DNA of 64,000 nucleotides from assembly GCA_035479875.1 (NCBI GenBank), contig DATIIH010000009.1:6915-70914 (forward strand), read 5' to 3'. This DNA comes from PMNU01 sp035479875. GTDB taxonomy: Bacteria > Patescibacteriota > Saccharimonadia > Saccharimonadales > UBA4665. Numbering within the stretch: the stretch's first letter is position 1; each line of letters opens with the position of its first letter. This document shows, piece by piece, positions 1 through 8,296 of the stretch. The notes beneath the pieces are model-generated. The model was not told the origin of the DNA. It worked only from the letters and a program-made list of their open reading frames with translations, and did not search any database. Position numbers and translations under genes: made by a program.

Positions 1-42
1 GTCGAGCACCTCCGGCCTCATCCGTTCTGCAAGCGGCTGCAT
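1..42 (-). CDS. rarA: RarA/MgsA-type replication-associated recombination ATPase, first 14 codons only
   Basis: Reading the minus strand from an ATG at 42, the first 14 codons give MQPLAERMRPEVLD. This closely matches the conserved opening of RarA/MgsA AAA+ ATPases (PLAdRmRPxxLdE), which act at stalled replication forks. The rest lies outside the window. A -10 hexamer TATACT (minus strand, 54-49) ends 6 nt before the ATG, so the transcript is probably leaderless. The assignment rests on a short but distinctive motif. RuvB-like clamp-loader relatives are the main alternative. Confidence 0.6.
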   Translation of the reverse strand, partial: MQPLAERMRPEVLD

Positions 43-45
43 AGC

Positions 46-56
46 TATAGTATACT
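46..56. promoter_or_regulatory. Overlapping divergent -10 elements
   Basis: The stretch TATAGTATACT is read as TATACT on the minus strand (54-49, serving rarA) and as TATAGT (46-51) or TATACT (51-56) on the plus strand, serving the small gene at 88. The two -10 boxes overlap, so polymerase binding in the two directions should be mutually exclusive. This is inferred from sequence only. Confidence 0.5.
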
Positions 57-87
57 GGGTCCGTAACTAAAGTGAGGTTTACTGAGT

Positions 88-291
88 ATGTCGGGAGAGT
101 CAACGTCTGCTGAATCACAATGTCCTTTCGGATTTACGTGCGCCGAACAAGAGTGCGATGGCGCTACGCTTGCGGTGACTGGCTCCATGGGCACGGTCGA
201 TTTTGGTGGCATAATTATTGATCACATATTGGCGTATCCTGTCTGCAATGCGCCCGAAAAGCCAGTTGACACCGAAGGCCGCGATACATAA
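88..291 (+). CDS. Small cysteine-containing hypothetical protein (67 aa)
   Basis: This 67-residue ORF starts at an ATG preceded by a GAGG-like Shine-Dalgarno sequence about 11 nt upstream and by a plus-strand -10 at 46-56. It contains four cysteines, three of them clustered near the N-terminus (CPFGFTCAEQEC), plus one near residue 53. There is a mildly hydrophobic stretch (VDFGGIIIDHILAYPV) in the second half. No family is recognised. A metal-binding or disulphide-bonded small protein is possible, but this is speculation. An overlapping ORF from 218 has no supporting signals. The promoter and RBS are the main reasons to believe this is a gene. Confidence 0.4.
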   Translation: MSGESTSAESQCPFGFTCAEQECDGATLAVTGSMGTVDFGGIIIDHILAYPVCNAPEKPVDTEGRDT

Positions 292-337
292 GGACGCACT
301 CAAGGGCACAGGGCTGAACGATATAGCTAGTTTTGGC

Positions 338-1330
338 CTAGGTGTGTTTGGCTGTGGCGCGCTTAGCGCGGTCGGTTTCGTCTTCTATCTCGTGGCCAAC
401 GATCTCTTCGAGGAGGTCTTCGATCGTTACAATACCAACGATTTTGTCTTCTTTTTCCACCGGCAATAGGTGCGCGCCACCATTAATAAACTTGCGGAAC
501 ATGGTGTCGAGCGCCGTCATGCTACCCACGACTTGCACCGGGTAGAGCGGCAGTTCGTTCACCGGCACCGGCTTGTGGTTAAAATTAATGTCAACTAGAT
601 CTTTCATAAGTAGCAGGCCGTAACAGATGGTGCGCTGGTTATTTAGAATGGGGATACGGCTCCAGCCATGCCTTTTAATAACGTCAATGGTTTGGTCGTC
701 GATATGATTGTCCAGGCTGAGCCAGTAGGTGCTTTTAAGCGGCGTCATAATGTCGCGCACTCGCTTTTCGCTGAGAGTAAGCGCACCGCGCATGATTTCG
801 ATTTCGTCGTCGTCGAGTTCACTCTGAGCATCGCCAAGATGCTCAGTGATCATAATGCCGAGTTCGTGGCGGGTTTGCAGTGCAGTAACCTCCTCGCCAA
901 ACAGAGAGTCGAGCAGTAGCTGCAGCGGCTTGGCAATCGGATAGGTGAGCATGATCATTAGCCGCAGTAATACGCTGAGCCTGGCTGTGTACTCCAGCGA
1001 ATGACGGTTAAACAGCGCTTGCGGTATGATTTCGCCAAAGATTACAATCGTAAGAGTGCTGACCGCACCAGCAATCAGGCCGTACACCACGCTTTCCAAT
1101 ACCAGGGACGTGGCCGAAACCGCAGCCACGTTACAGAGTAAAATGGCGCCCAGGCTGAGGTGGCTATTGGCGCGCAAGGGCAGGACTTTACGCGCATTGA
1201 CGTTGCCGAGTTTGGCCTTGCGGCGCAGGTCGGCGACCTCGAGCGACATTAGACCGATGTTTAGGCCCGAGCATATTGCCGAAAAGGCGATGAGCAGCAA
1301 TACAACCAGAATAATAAGTCCGGCATGCAT
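338..1330 (-). CDS. CNNM/CBS-domain membrane protein (HlyC/CorC-like, Mg/Co transport family)
   Basis: The 330-aa protein opens with a CNNM (DUF21) transmembrane domain of roughly residues 1-175: hydrophobic helices near 5-28, 57-80, 84-105 and 120-140, with the typical start ICSGLNIGLMSLEVADLRRKA and an FGEIIPQALF segment. A CBS pair follows at about 195-315, including VRDIMTPLKSTYWL and GIVTIEDLLEEIVGHEIEDE. Members are integral membrane proteins linked to divalent cation (mostly Mg2+) homeostasis. The C-terminal CorC_HlyC transporter-associated domain of longer homologues is absent, since the protein ends soon after CBS2. An AGGTGG sequence lies 8 nt before the ATG. Substrate is not determinable from sequence. 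Confidence 0.88.
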   Translation of the reverse strand: MHAGLIILVVLLLIAFSAICSGLNIGLMSLEVADLRRKAKLGNVNARKVLPLRANSHLSLGAILLCNVAAVSATSLVLESVVYGLIAGAVSTLTIVIFGEIIPQALFNRHSLEYTARLSVLLRLMIMLTYPIAKPLQLLLDSLFGEEVTALQTRHELGIMITEHLGDAQSELDDDEIEIMRGALTLSEKRVRDIMTPLKSTYWLSLDNHIDDQTIDVIKRHGWSRIPILNNQRTICYGLLLMKDLVDINFNHKPVPVNELPLYPVQVVGSMTALDTMFRKFINGGAHLLPVEKEDKIVGIVTIEDLLEEIVGHEIEDETDRAKRATAKHT

Positions 1331-1500
1331 GACCTATACCCACCTGTCTGTCATAAAAGAATATTGAACACGCATCAGATTAATCTATTGTAGCAAACAT
1401 TGCGGCATTGCGGAGCAGCTCACTCTTGTAAAATAATGGCGCTTATGTCATAATGTAAGCAAAGGTTTGGCAAGCGTATATAAGCGCGCTATTGATTTTT

Positions 1501-3336
1501 ATGGCACAAAACACTCAAGACCCCACTAAGATTCGCAACATCGCGATTATCGCGCACGTTGACCACGGCAAAACAACGCTGGTGGATGGCCTTTTAAAGC
1601 AGTCTAAAACGTTCCGCGATAACCAGGCCGAGATGAGCCAAACCCTCATCATGGACAGCGGCGACCAAGAGCGCGAGCGCGGCATTACCATCACCGCCAA
1701 AGTGACGGCTGTGCAGCACGACGACTACCGCATCAATATTATCGACACCCCTGGCCACGCCGACTTTAGCGGTGAAGTAGAGCGCACGCTCAACATGGCC
1801 GACGGCTGCCTACTGATCGTAGACGCCCAAGAAGGCCCAATGCCGCAAACTAAGTTTGTGCTTACTAAGGCACTGGCTAACGGACTCAAGCCGATCGTAA
1901 TCATCAACAAGATAGACAAAGACGGCCGACGCATACACGAAGTTGAGGATGAGCTGGCCGACCTGTTTTTGGAGCTGGCCGTACACGAAGATCAACTGCA
2001 TTACCCGGTGTATTACGCCATCGGCCGTGAAGGCAAAGCCTGGAAAGACATGCCGGCAGATGTAAGCGCCGACGGCAACTTGGACATCATTTTTGACGCC
2101 ATTATCGAGCACATTCCTGCGCCAGTAGTAGAGCAGGACAAGCCATTCCAGATGCTCGTTACCGCGCTCAGCTGGGATAGCTTTAAGGGCAAGTACGCCA
2201 TCGGCCGCATTAGCCGCGGCAACGTCAAAGCTGGCGACCAAGTCATGCTTTGCAAAGCAGACGGCACATTCCAAAAAGCCAAGGTAGAGCTGGTATTTAT
2301 GAGCCACGGCGTCAGCCGCTTTGAAGTACCTGGCGGCATCGCCGGTGACATCGTACAGCTCACTGGCGTCACTAACGCGCGCATCGGCGAAACGATCACC
2401 GATGCTGACACCCCCGAAGCGCTACCAGTCATGGAAGTCGAAGCCCCAACGCTGCGTATTTATCTCGGTCCTAACGCCTCGCCATTCAAAGGTCAAGAAG
2501 GTGAATTTAACACCTCGCGCCAAATTGGTGAGCGTTTGCAGAAAGAACTGCAGACCAATGTCGGTTTACGTGTAGAAGATGATGGCATTGGCTTTACCGT
2601 AGCGGGTCGCGGCGAATTGCACCTCTCGGTATTAATTGAGACCATGCGCCGCGAAGGCTACGAGTTTGAAGTGGGTCGCCCGCAAGTGGTCACCCATCAA
2701 GTAAACGGCAAAACTATGGAGCCGGTAGAAGAGCTGATTATTGAAGTTCCCGCCGAACAGGTAGGCACCGTCCAAATGGAGCTCGGCCAACGCCGCGCCA
2801 CACTCACTGAGCAGTTTGCCAGCCCCAAGGGCGTCACCAAGCTCGTATATGAGCTGCCTACCCGTGCACTTCTGGGTTTGCGCAACATTTTGATGACCAA
2901 AACCAAGGGCACTGCAGTTATGAACACCCTTATGACCGGCTACCAAGAAATGACCGGCGCGTTGCAGCAGCTGCGCAACGGTGTGCTTATCTCGTTCGAG
3001 ACTGGTACGACCACAGCGTACTCCCTACAAAATGCCGAAGCCCGCGGCACCACGTTTGTTGGCCCGGCCGAAAAGGTGTATGCTGGCCAAATTATCGGCC
3101 TCAACACCCGCCAGGAAGACATGGAAATCAATGTCTGTAAGGCCAAGCACCTCACCAACATGCGCTCTAGTAGCAGCGACGGCGTCGTGCAGCTAACTCC
3201 CCCAGTAATCTTTAGCCTCGAAGAATGCCTCGACTTTATCGAGAACGACGAACTGCTGGAAGTTACGCCCAAGAGCCTGCGCCTGCGCAAGCGCGAACTC
3301 GACCCAACAGTGCGCAAGCGTGCCAAACAGGCTTAG
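1501..3336 (+). CDS. typA: Ribosome-associated GTPase TypA/BipA
   Basis: This 611-aa translational GTPase is full length for TypA/BipA. It carries the P-loop AHVDHGKTTL near residues 18-27, the G2/G3 region RGITI...DTPGHADF, NKIDKDGRR (G4), then EF-G-like domains II, III and V and the TypA-specific C-terminal domain (RSSSSDGVVQLTPP...). TypA binds the 70S ribosome and supports ribosome assembly and stress adaptation. An in-frame TTG three codons upstream (1492) could serve as a start, but ATG at 1501 matches the family start (MAQ...). No clear Shine-Dalgarno sequence is seen. The gene stands alone and is followed by a strong terminator. Confidence 0.97.
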   Translation: MAQNTQDPTKIRNIAIIAHVDHGKTTLVDGLLKQSKTFRDNQAEMSQTLIMDSGDQERERGITITAKVTAVQHDDYRINIIDTPGHADFSGEVERTLNMADGCLLIVDAQEGPMPQTKFVLTKALANGLKPIVIINKIDKDGRRIHEVEDELADLFLELAVHEDQLHYPVYYAIGREGKAWKDMPADVSADGNLDIIFDAIIEHIPAPVVEQDKPFQMLVTALSWDSFKGKYAIGRISRGNVKAGDQVMLCKADGTFQKAKVELVFMSHGVSRFEVPGGIAGDIVQLTGVTNARIGETITDADTPEALPVMEVEAPTLRIYLGPNASPFKGQEGEFNTSRQIGERLQKELQTNVGLRVEDDGIGFTVAGRGELHLSVLIETMRREGYEFEVGRPQVVTHQVNGKTMEPVEELIIEVPAEQVGTVQMELGQRRATLTEQFASPKGVTKLVYELPTRALLGLRNILMTKTKGTAVMNTLMTGYQEMTGALQQLRNGVLISFETGTTTAYSLQNAEARGTTFVGPAEKVYAGQIIGLNTRQEDMEINVCKAKHLTNMRSSSSDGVVQLTPPVIFSLEECLDFIENDELLEVTPKSLRLRKRELDPTVRKRAKQA

Positions 3337-3354
3337 CTAAGCAGGCTGTCTATA

Positions 3355-3388
3355 ATAAAATAAGCGCTGGTTTTGGCGCTTATTTTAT
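3355..3388. terminator. Bidirectional intrinsic terminator between typA and the GlsB-like gene
   Basis: A 13-bp perfect stem (3355-3367 with 3376-3388) around an 8-nt loop has a GCGC core and flanking A and T runs. It therefore works as a terminator on both strands, for typA (plus) and the convergent GlsB/YeaQ-like gene (minus). Confidence 0.85.
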
Positions 3389-3404
3389 CTCCACCTCCAA
3401 AAAA

Positions 3405-3656
3405 TCAAGCGTGGCGCACGGTCTTGATGATCAGTAGTAATACTGACGCGCCAACAATCGAAACAATCAAACTCCAGGCATTGAGGCCGGTAACGCCCGC
3501 ACCGCCAAACATGCTGAACAATAGGCCGCCCAAAAACGCGCCGATTATGCCGATCACCACATTTGCAAACAAGCCCATTTGAGCGTTGGTTCCGGCAATC
3601 ATTGAAGCAATCCATCCAGCGATGCCACCCAAGATAATCCACGCAAGTATACCCAT
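3405..3656 (-). CDS. GlsB/YeaQ/YmgE family small membrane protein
   Basis: The 83-aa protein is almost entirely three hydrophobic glycine-rich helices: ILAWIILGGIAGWIASMI, NVVIGIIGAFLGGLLFSMFG and SLIVSIVGASVLLLII. This is the transglycosylase-associated (GlsB/YeaQ/YmgE) family pattern, with the GWIA and GxxGAxxGG motifs. Members are stress-induced inner-membrane proteins of unclear biochemistry. A GAGGG Shine-Dalgarno sequence lies about 8 nt before the ATG. It is convergent with typA across a shared terminator. Confidence 0.88.
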   Translation of the reverse strand: MGILAWIILGGIAGWIASMIAGTNAQMGLFANVVIGIIGAFLGGLLFSMFGGAGVTGLNAWSLIVSIVGASVLLLIIKTVRHA

Positions 3657-3763
3657 AGCTGAACCCTCATTTACGTTACGTTTTTAGTATCCTACCCCGT
3701 GGCCTAAACGTATGTAAGATGCCTTACACCCTTACTGTGCGTTGGGTTTGCTACAATACGAGC

Positions 3764-4135
3764 GTGATTGATATTTCTGACGACGAATTTTCGGAGCTTA
3801 TTGACGCAGCCTTTGAGCGTTTGCCCAAGGTCCACCGCCAGGCCGTAAAAAATGTAGCCATTGTGTATGCTGATGAGCCAACGCCCGAGCAGCGCGAGAA
3901 ACTCAAACTGCAACGCAACCAAAGCCTGTACGGTTTATACGAAGGTGTGGCGCTCACCCGTCGGCAAGGCAACAACAACGCCTATCCGCCCGACAAAATT
4001 ACTATCTTTAAAGGTCCGATGCAGCGCAGCGCCAACAGCGTAACGGAGCTCAAAGAACAGGTGAACAAAACAGTGTGGCATGAGGTCGCTCATTACTTTG
4101 GCCTTAATCACGACCAGATTCATGAGTTAGAATAA
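3764..4135 (+). CDS. Zincin-like metallopeptidase (PF06262-type, short form)
   Basis: From a GTG at 3764 the product is 123 aa and starts VIDISDDEFSELIDAAFERLP, typical of the small bacterial zincin-like family. The zinc site HEVAHYFGLNH (HExxH plus downstream His) is near the C-terminus, followed by DQIHELE. The reading frame extends upstream to an ATG at 3719, but that region carries the -10 box TACAAT (3752-3757), which ends 6 nt before the GTG, so GTG at 3764 and a leaderless mRNA are preferred. Four bases separate it from the flavoprotein gene downstream. Substrate is unknown. Peptidase activity is predicted only from the HExxH site. Confidence 0.82.
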   Translation: MIDISDDEFSELIDAAFERLPKVHRQAVKNVAIVYADEPTPEQREKLKLQRNQSLYGLYEGVALTRRQGNNNAYPPDKITIFKGPMQRSANSVTELKEQVNKTVWHEVAHYFGLNHDQIHELE

Positions 4136-4139
4136 GGAC

Positions 4140-4700
4140 ATGGACGAACCACTACACATTGTTATCATTGCTGGTACTTCGCGCGAAGCGCGCCGATCGA
4201 TTGCAGCCGCCAAGTGGGTGGCCGCACAGTTATCTAAACGCGACGGCGTAGAGGTGTCGTTTGCCGACCCCGCAGAAATGCACATACCGCACGATGGCGA
4301 TGACGAGCAGGACCCGCGTTTTACCGCAACGACCGCTAAAGCCGATGGCTTTTATGTGGTTACTCCTGAATACAATCACAGCATTCCCGGCTCGCTCAAA
4401 CGATTGCTGGACAGCGAGTTCGATAACTACTGGCACAAGCCAGTTGGCACAGCCGGCGTCAGTAGTGGCCAGTGGGGCGGTGTGCGCGTGTGTGAGGCGC
4501 TTTTGCCTGTGTACCACACTATGGGCATGGTAGTGATTAAGCCGGAGATGTATTTTCCTAAAATTAAAGAGACGTTCGATGACCAAGGCAACATAAAACC
4601 AGAGCTTGCCGAGTCGTACGAACGAGCCATAAACAAAGCCTTTGACGAGCTTTTGTGGTACGCCCGTGTGCTTAAGGTTGCACGACAATCAACGTCTTAA
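4140..4700 (+). CDS. NADPH-dependent FMN reductase family protein
   Basis: The 186-aa flavodoxin-like protein starts with a beta-strand and phosphate-binding loop (HIVIIAGTSREARRS) and has the family segments VVTPEYNHSIPGSLKRLLDS and KPVGTAGVSSGQWGG. These are the FMN-phosphate and FMN-ring binding regions of the NADPH-dependent FMN reductase (SsuE/ArsH/azoreductase-like) superfamily. It probably reduces FMN or quinones using NAD(P)H in the cytoplasm. It sits 4 nt after the metallopeptidase gene with AAGGA overlapping that stop codon, so the two are likely co-transcribed. The physiological acceptor cannot be told from sequence. Confidence 0.88.
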   Translation: MDEPLHIVIIAGTSREARRSIAAAKWVAAQLSKRDGVEVSFADPAEMHIPHDGDDEQDPRFTATTAKADGFYVVTPEYNHSIPGSLKRLLDSEFDNYWHKPVGTAGVSSGQWGGVRVCEALLPVYHTMGMVVIKPEMYFPKIKETFDDQGNIKPELAESYERAINKAFDELLWYARVLKVARQSTS

Positions 4701-4733
4701 GTATTGGCGTTGCCGATGCTATACTAAATCCAC

Positions 4734-5450
4734 ATGCCAAACGCAAAAGTTACAACTAAAAAAGCTGCCACGCCAAAGCGCAAACCGGCACCGGAGCCGG
4801 CACTCGAACCGGAGCCAGAAGTCGCACCAGCCATTAAACATCAGGGTTGGTACACGACGTTACTAGCCGTCGGCCTCGTAATCCTTGGCGTTTCGGCCGC
4901 ATTTGCCGCTAGCCGTACGATGCCGGGCTGGGAACAGCGCATTTTTTACGACATTAACAATGTCCATGCGCCGAGCTGGGTTGGCTCACAGGTGGCTAAG
5001 CAGCTTAGTAATGCCGTATGGGGTTTGGTAGGCTTGGTGTTTTTGGCACTGTTCGTGCCGCGCGCACGGGTGCGCTACCGCGCTTGGCAATATGCAGCGG
5101 CCGTGGGCTTAGGTTTTGTGGCTGAATTTGTGTTTGAACACATCATTAATCGGGCACGCCCGGAGTTACTCATCCCACACGTTGTACTGCGTGCCCAGCA
5201 GGGCGGTCCCGGCTTCCCGTCGGGCCACGAAACAGCGCTGGCGGCGCTGGTGTTCACCATGTGGTTTTTTGTAGCTTGGCCATGGCGTATTCTACTGGTC
5301 GCGCTGCTAGTCGCTGAAGCCTGGGCGCGCATCTTTTTGGGTGTGCATGCACCGTTGGATGTCGTGGGCGGTTTGGGCGTAGGTATGGCAGCAGTTGGCG
5401 GTATACATCTCCTGCCAGCTAAAATCCGGAAGATTTTTAGACTTTCCTAG
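4734..5450 (+). CDS. PAP2-family membrane phosphatase (undecaprenyl-diphosphatase-like)
   Basis: The 238-aa protein has a basic, Pro/Glu-rich N-terminus of about 35 residues, then five to six transmembrane helices. It carries the three PAP2 phosphatase motifs: NRARPE (K/RxxxxxxRP-like), GFPSGHETA (PSGH) and ARIFLGVHAPLDVVGG (SRxxxxxHxxxD-like). Such enzymes dephosphorylate lipid phosphates, typically undecaprenyl pyrophosphate, at the membrane for cell-wall carrier recycling. A TATACT box (4720-4725) ends 8 nt before the ATG, predicting a leaderless transcript. A strong terminator follows at 5469. The charged N-terminal tail (A/P/E repeats) is longer than in most family members. Confidence 0.88.
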   Translation: MPNAKVTTKKAATPKRKPAPEPALEPEPEVAPAIKHQGWYTTLLAVGLVILGVSAAFAASRTMPGWEQRIFYDINNVHAPSWVGSQVAKQLSNAVWGLVGLVFLALFVPRARVRYRAWQYAAAVGLGFVAEFVFEHIINRARPELLIPHVVLRAQQGGPGFPSGHETALAALVFTMWFFVAWPWRILLVALLVAEAWARIFLGVHAPLDVVGGLGVGMAAVGGIHLLPAKIRKIFRLS

Positions 5451-5468
5451 ATTGTTGCTAAAAAGACA

Positions 5469-5492
5469 AAAGTGCTTGCGCTTTATTTTTTT
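5469..5492 (+). terminator. Intrinsic terminator after the PAP2 gene
   Basis: A 6-bp stem (5469-5474 with 5479-5484, one G-U pair) with a 4-nt CTTG loop is followed by A and seven Ts (5486-5492). It lies 18 nt past the PAP2 stop codon. Confidence 0.75.
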
Positions 5493-5531
5493 GCAGGTTA
5501 GTATGGAAGTACGGAAGTGTGAGGCTTCCAC

Positions 5532-5560
5532 AAGACCTGGGCCGAATCGCCCGGGTCTTT
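5532..5560 (+). terminator. Second GC-rich hairpin with short U tail
   Basis: An 11-bp stem (5532-5542 with 5549-5559, one G-U pair) and a 6-nt loop end in TTT. A smaller hairpin (GGAAG/CTTCC, 5513-5517 with 5525-5529) precedes it. Between the two terminator-like structures a 19-codon ATG ORF (5503-5562) can be read through the hairpin. The 179-nt gap thus holds two terminator-like hairpins and no convincing gene. Its role, whether backup terminator or the end of a short RNA, is uncertain. Confidence 0.45.
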
Positions 5561-5629
5561 AGATTCTGGCGATTTGCGATTGAGGATAACTCCAATTTGG
5601 GTGTACACTGCTGATATAAGGGAGTACGT

Positions 5630-6409
5630 GTGAGTATGGAGCCAGATGCCCACAGTCATAAAGACGTCGAGCCCACCTATCAGCCGGCACATTATCCCTA
5701 TGTCGGCGGACCTAAGCGTGGGTCCAAAAAATGGTTTATTATAGGCGGGATCATCATCATTGTTATTGCCGCAGCCGCAGCGCTGTGGTTTTTTATGATG
5801 CATAAACCCGCTCCTAAGCCGCCGGTTACCCAACACACGACATCCACCACCACACCGCAGCTGTCGCCAGTCGAAGCCGCTACACTTCAGACATTCAAGA
5901 GTGCCACGCTTAATGTGCAAGTCACCTACCGCAAAGATTGGACGCCACGCGAGTCGGCCGATAAAAAAGAGCTCATTCTGACTTCACCCAGTACCACCTA
6001 CAAAAAGAGCGACGGCACTTCCACGACAGGGTCGTTTACCGTCAAGATCCGCGAGGATGTGCCAGACGGCATGCAAACCACCATTCAAAAAGCGCTGGCG
6101 GCAGAAGATTCGCTGATCATCGCCTACGCCCAACCCGCGCCGAGCCAGCGTCAATACACCAATTTGTCCTACGCCGGCAGCGACGCCAACTCGTTTACCT
6201 TTTATATGGTCACCGGCGATAACGCCTACAAAGCCGGCAGCCCGTTTGGTACCGGTATCGACCTAACCGGCACCACCTATATCATCGCCGGCGGTTACGG
6301 TGCAGACAGCGGCGATGTCCTGGCCTTCGACAACGTCCCCAAAAACAGCGTCGAGAGCACCGTCTACGATCAAGGACTGGACATTATTAAATCTTTACAA
6401 GTGTATTAG
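5630..6409 (+). CDS. Single-pass membrane-anchored hypothetical protein (259 aa)
   Basis: A cytoplasmic N-terminus of about 35 residues is followed by one strong transmembrane segment (WFIIGGIIIIVIAAAAALWFFMMHK), a Pro/Thr linker (PAPKPPVTQHTTSTTTPQ) and an extracytoplasmic domain of about 190 residues beginning near TFKSATLNVQVTYRKDW. That domain resembles PsbP-like or lipoprotein-type beta-rich domains in style, but no family can be named. Promoter TTGAGG-N18-TACACT (5580-5609) and a GGAG Shine-Dalgarno sequence 6 nt before the GTG favour the GTG at 5630 over the ATG at 5636. One base separates it from the next gene. It is probably a surface-exposed protein. Confidence 0.75.
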   Translation: MSMEPDAHSHKDVEPTYQPAHYPYVGGPKRGSKKWFIIGGIIIIVIAAAAALWFFMMHKPAPKPPVTQHTTSTTTPQLSPVEAATLQTFKSATLNVQVTYRKDWTPRESADKKELILTSPSTTYKKSDGTSTTGSFTVKIREDVPDGMQTTIQKALAAEDSLIIAYAQPAPSQRQYTNLSYAGSDANSFTFYMVTGDNAYKAGSPFGTGIDLTGTTYIIAGGYGADSGDVLAFDNVPKNSVESTVYDQGLDIIKSLQVY

Positions 6410-6410
6410 T

Positions 6411-7124
6411 ATGGCACAGGAGAGAGGGCCTTCAGGTATTAGAGGTTCGGGCGAGAAAGGGTCAGAGTCGGCATTCGGACGTTGGCTGGAAGGATTCCTA
6501 TTGCGGACCGCTATCCGTGTTGCCGGCAGACGGGCGGAGTCGCCTGTGCGACTTGGCGATCCCGAAACTTATCTCGGCCTGACCCATGGAGCGGTTATTC
6601 AGAATCCGTTGTACTACCCGGATCAACAAGGAGAACGTCTTATTACTAGACAAACTCGCGGCGGTGCGTGGCGCGGCTACGACTTTAACCGTCCGGAAGT
6701 GTTTTCTAAGGGCAGCGATAAGCCACCAATCCGTCTGTACTATGCGGGACAACTCTGGGCCTTTGTGCCGCCGGCGATTGAGGGTAACCCTCCTGATGTG
6801 CGCACGCCAATCGCAGTCTCGGCACGTTTGCTGTACGACATGGATGTACTGGCGACGCTGGATGCATATTCGACTGAGACATTGGTGGGCCTGGGCCTAC
6901 TCGCCGTAGAGAGTTATCGCGAAACCTTTCGGCGAGTAGGCGTATACGAGCGCTATGCGGCAGAGCTGGAAGCGCGTTCGCTGAGCGATGACCCCGTATA
7001 TCAAGTGACCCCAAAAGGTAACACATTAGTTTTCCTATTGGGCGACGGCGGCGATCCGGCGCCGCGCAGAAACTTGATCTCGGCGTTTAGTGTTTTGGGC
7101 GTGCCCCGCCCGGAGCCAGCATGA
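6411..7124 (+). CDS. Hypothetical protein (237 aa)
   Basis: The start is taken as the ATG one base after the preceding stop (TAGTATG), because the longer frame from 6300 is an out-of-frame shadow inside the upstream gene. The product begins MAQERGPSGIRG with a Gly/Ser/charged stretch, then a likely amphipathic helix (FGRWLEGFLLRTAIRVAGRRA) and a mixed alpha/beta body with TPIAVSARLLYDMDVLATLD and RRNLISAFSVLGVP. No signal peptide, transmembrane segment or catalytic motif is visible, and no family is recognised. Tight spacing suggests co-expression with the membrane-anchored protein upstream. Confidence 0.65.
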   Translation: MAQERGPSGIRGSGEKGSESAFGRWLEGFLLRTAIRVAGRRAESPVRLGDPETYLGLTHGAVIQNPLYYPDQQGERLITRQTRGGAWRGYDFNRPEVFSKGSDKPPIRLYYAGQLWAFVPPAIEGNPPDVRTPIAVSARLLYDMDVLATLDAYSTETLVGLGLLAVESYRETFRRVGVYERYAAELEARSLSDDPVYQVTPKGNTLVFLLGDGGDPAPRRNLISAFSVLGVPRPEPA

Positions 7125-7168
7125 GCATCCTTTCGCGTCATAACTAAAAGCGTTACAATTGAGCGTAC

Positions 7169-8263
7169 ATGTTAGCGGCGGTGATTATTCTAGGCGTGTT
7201 ATGCGTGGCTTTGGCCGCGCTAGTGTATAAACGCGGGCAAACGCCGGCAGCCGATCCGCACGCGGCACTGCTGCTCAAGCAAGATCTAACGCAATTGAGC
7301 CAAGATATCACCAAGCTTAAAGATGGCTTGCAGTCGCAAATCTCCGATCGCATGGATAAAAACCAGGAGATGATGCGTACCTCCATTCAAAAGCAGTTTA
7401 GCGAGAGCAGCAAAATTATCGCCGAAGTCACCGAGCGCCTCACCAAACTCGACGAAACCAACAAGCGCGTCGTAAACGTGGCCGACGAGCTTAAAACACT
7501 CCAAAATGTGCTACAAAACCCAAAGCAACGCGGTGTGCTGGGGGAATATTATCTCGGCCAAGTCCTAGAGAACGTTCTGCCGCCCGGCCGCTTTAAGCTG
7601 CAATACAAGCTTGGTAAAGACGATGACGGCCACGATTTGATTTGCGACGCCGTGGTTATTCTAGATAAAGGCAAGCTACTGCCGGTGGATTCTAAGTTTA
7701 GTCTCGAGAATTACAACCGTCTACTCGAAGAGACCGACAAGGTTCAGCGCGAGGTTCTGGCCAAGGCTTTTAAGGCAGACCTCAAAAATCGTATCGACGA
7801 AACAGCTAAGTATATTCGTCCGCGCGAAGGCACCATGGACTATGCCTTTATGTTCATCCCCTCCGAAGCCATCTACTACGATTTGCTGGTGAACAAAGTA
7901 GGCGCCACCAATACCACGGCTCGTGATCTTATCGAGTACGCCTTCCAAGTTAAAAAAGTAATTATTGTGAGCCCCACTACTTTTATGGCGTACTTGCAAA
8001 CCGTACTGCAGGGCCTGCGCGCGCTGCAGATCGAAGAACAGGCCAAAGGTATCCAGGAGCGGGTGGGCGATTTGGGCCGGCACATCAAAACCTACGAACA
8101 GTTGATGCAGAAACTTGGCGGCAGCTTGGGCACTTCGGTGAACCACTTTAACACCGCTCACAAAGAGCTTAAGAAGATCGACAAAGATATTGTTAAAATT
8201 TCCGACGTGGCTCCGGGTGTTGAGCCACTCCTACTCGACAAGCCAGTACTCGACGACGATTAG
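7169..8263 (+). CDS. rmuC: RmuC family DNA recombination protein
   Basis: The 364-aa protein has an N-terminal transmembrane segment (LAAVIILGVLCVALAALVY), a coiled-coil of about residues 30-110 (KQDLTQLSQDITKLKDGLQ...), then the RmuC nuclease-like domain starting QNPKQRGVLGEYYLGQVLENVLPP. Hallmarks GEYYL, DAVVILDKGKLLPVDSKFSLENY and FIPSEAIYYDLL are present. RmuC is a predicted endonuclease-fold protein that limits inversion at short inverted repeats, which is notable given the long hairpins in this window. A TACAAT box (7154-7159) lies 9 nt before the ATG, suggesting a leaderless message. Confidence 0.92.
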   Translation: MLAAVIILGVLCVALAALVYKRGQTPAADPHAALLLKQDLTQLSQDITKLKDGLQSQISDRMDKNQEMMRTSIQKQFSESSKIIAEVTERLTKLDETNKRVVNVADELKTLQNVLQNPKQRGVLGEYYLGQVLENVLPPGRFKLQYKLGKDDDGHDLICDAVVILDKGKLLPVDSKFSLENYNRLLEETDKVQREVLAKAFKADLKNRIDETAKYIRPREGTMDYAFMFIPSEAIYYDLLVNKVGATNTTARDLIEYAFQVKKVIIVSPTTFMAYLQTVLQGLRALQIEEQAKGIQERVGDLGRHIKTYEQLMQKLGGSLGTSVNHFNTAHKELKKIDKDIVKISDVAPGVEPLLLDKPVLDDD

Positions 8264-8296
8264 CGTGGTCCGCCCGCATATGGTACTGTAATCTTA

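Noticed and set aside
1492..1500. TTG start extending typA by three codons
   Set aside because: ATG 1501 gives the usual family N-terminus, and the TTG has no ribosome-binding site.
1810..2307. Long minus-strand ORF inside typA
   Set aside because: It is antisense to a conserved domain, has no homologous pattern or promoter, and is a by-product of codon bias.
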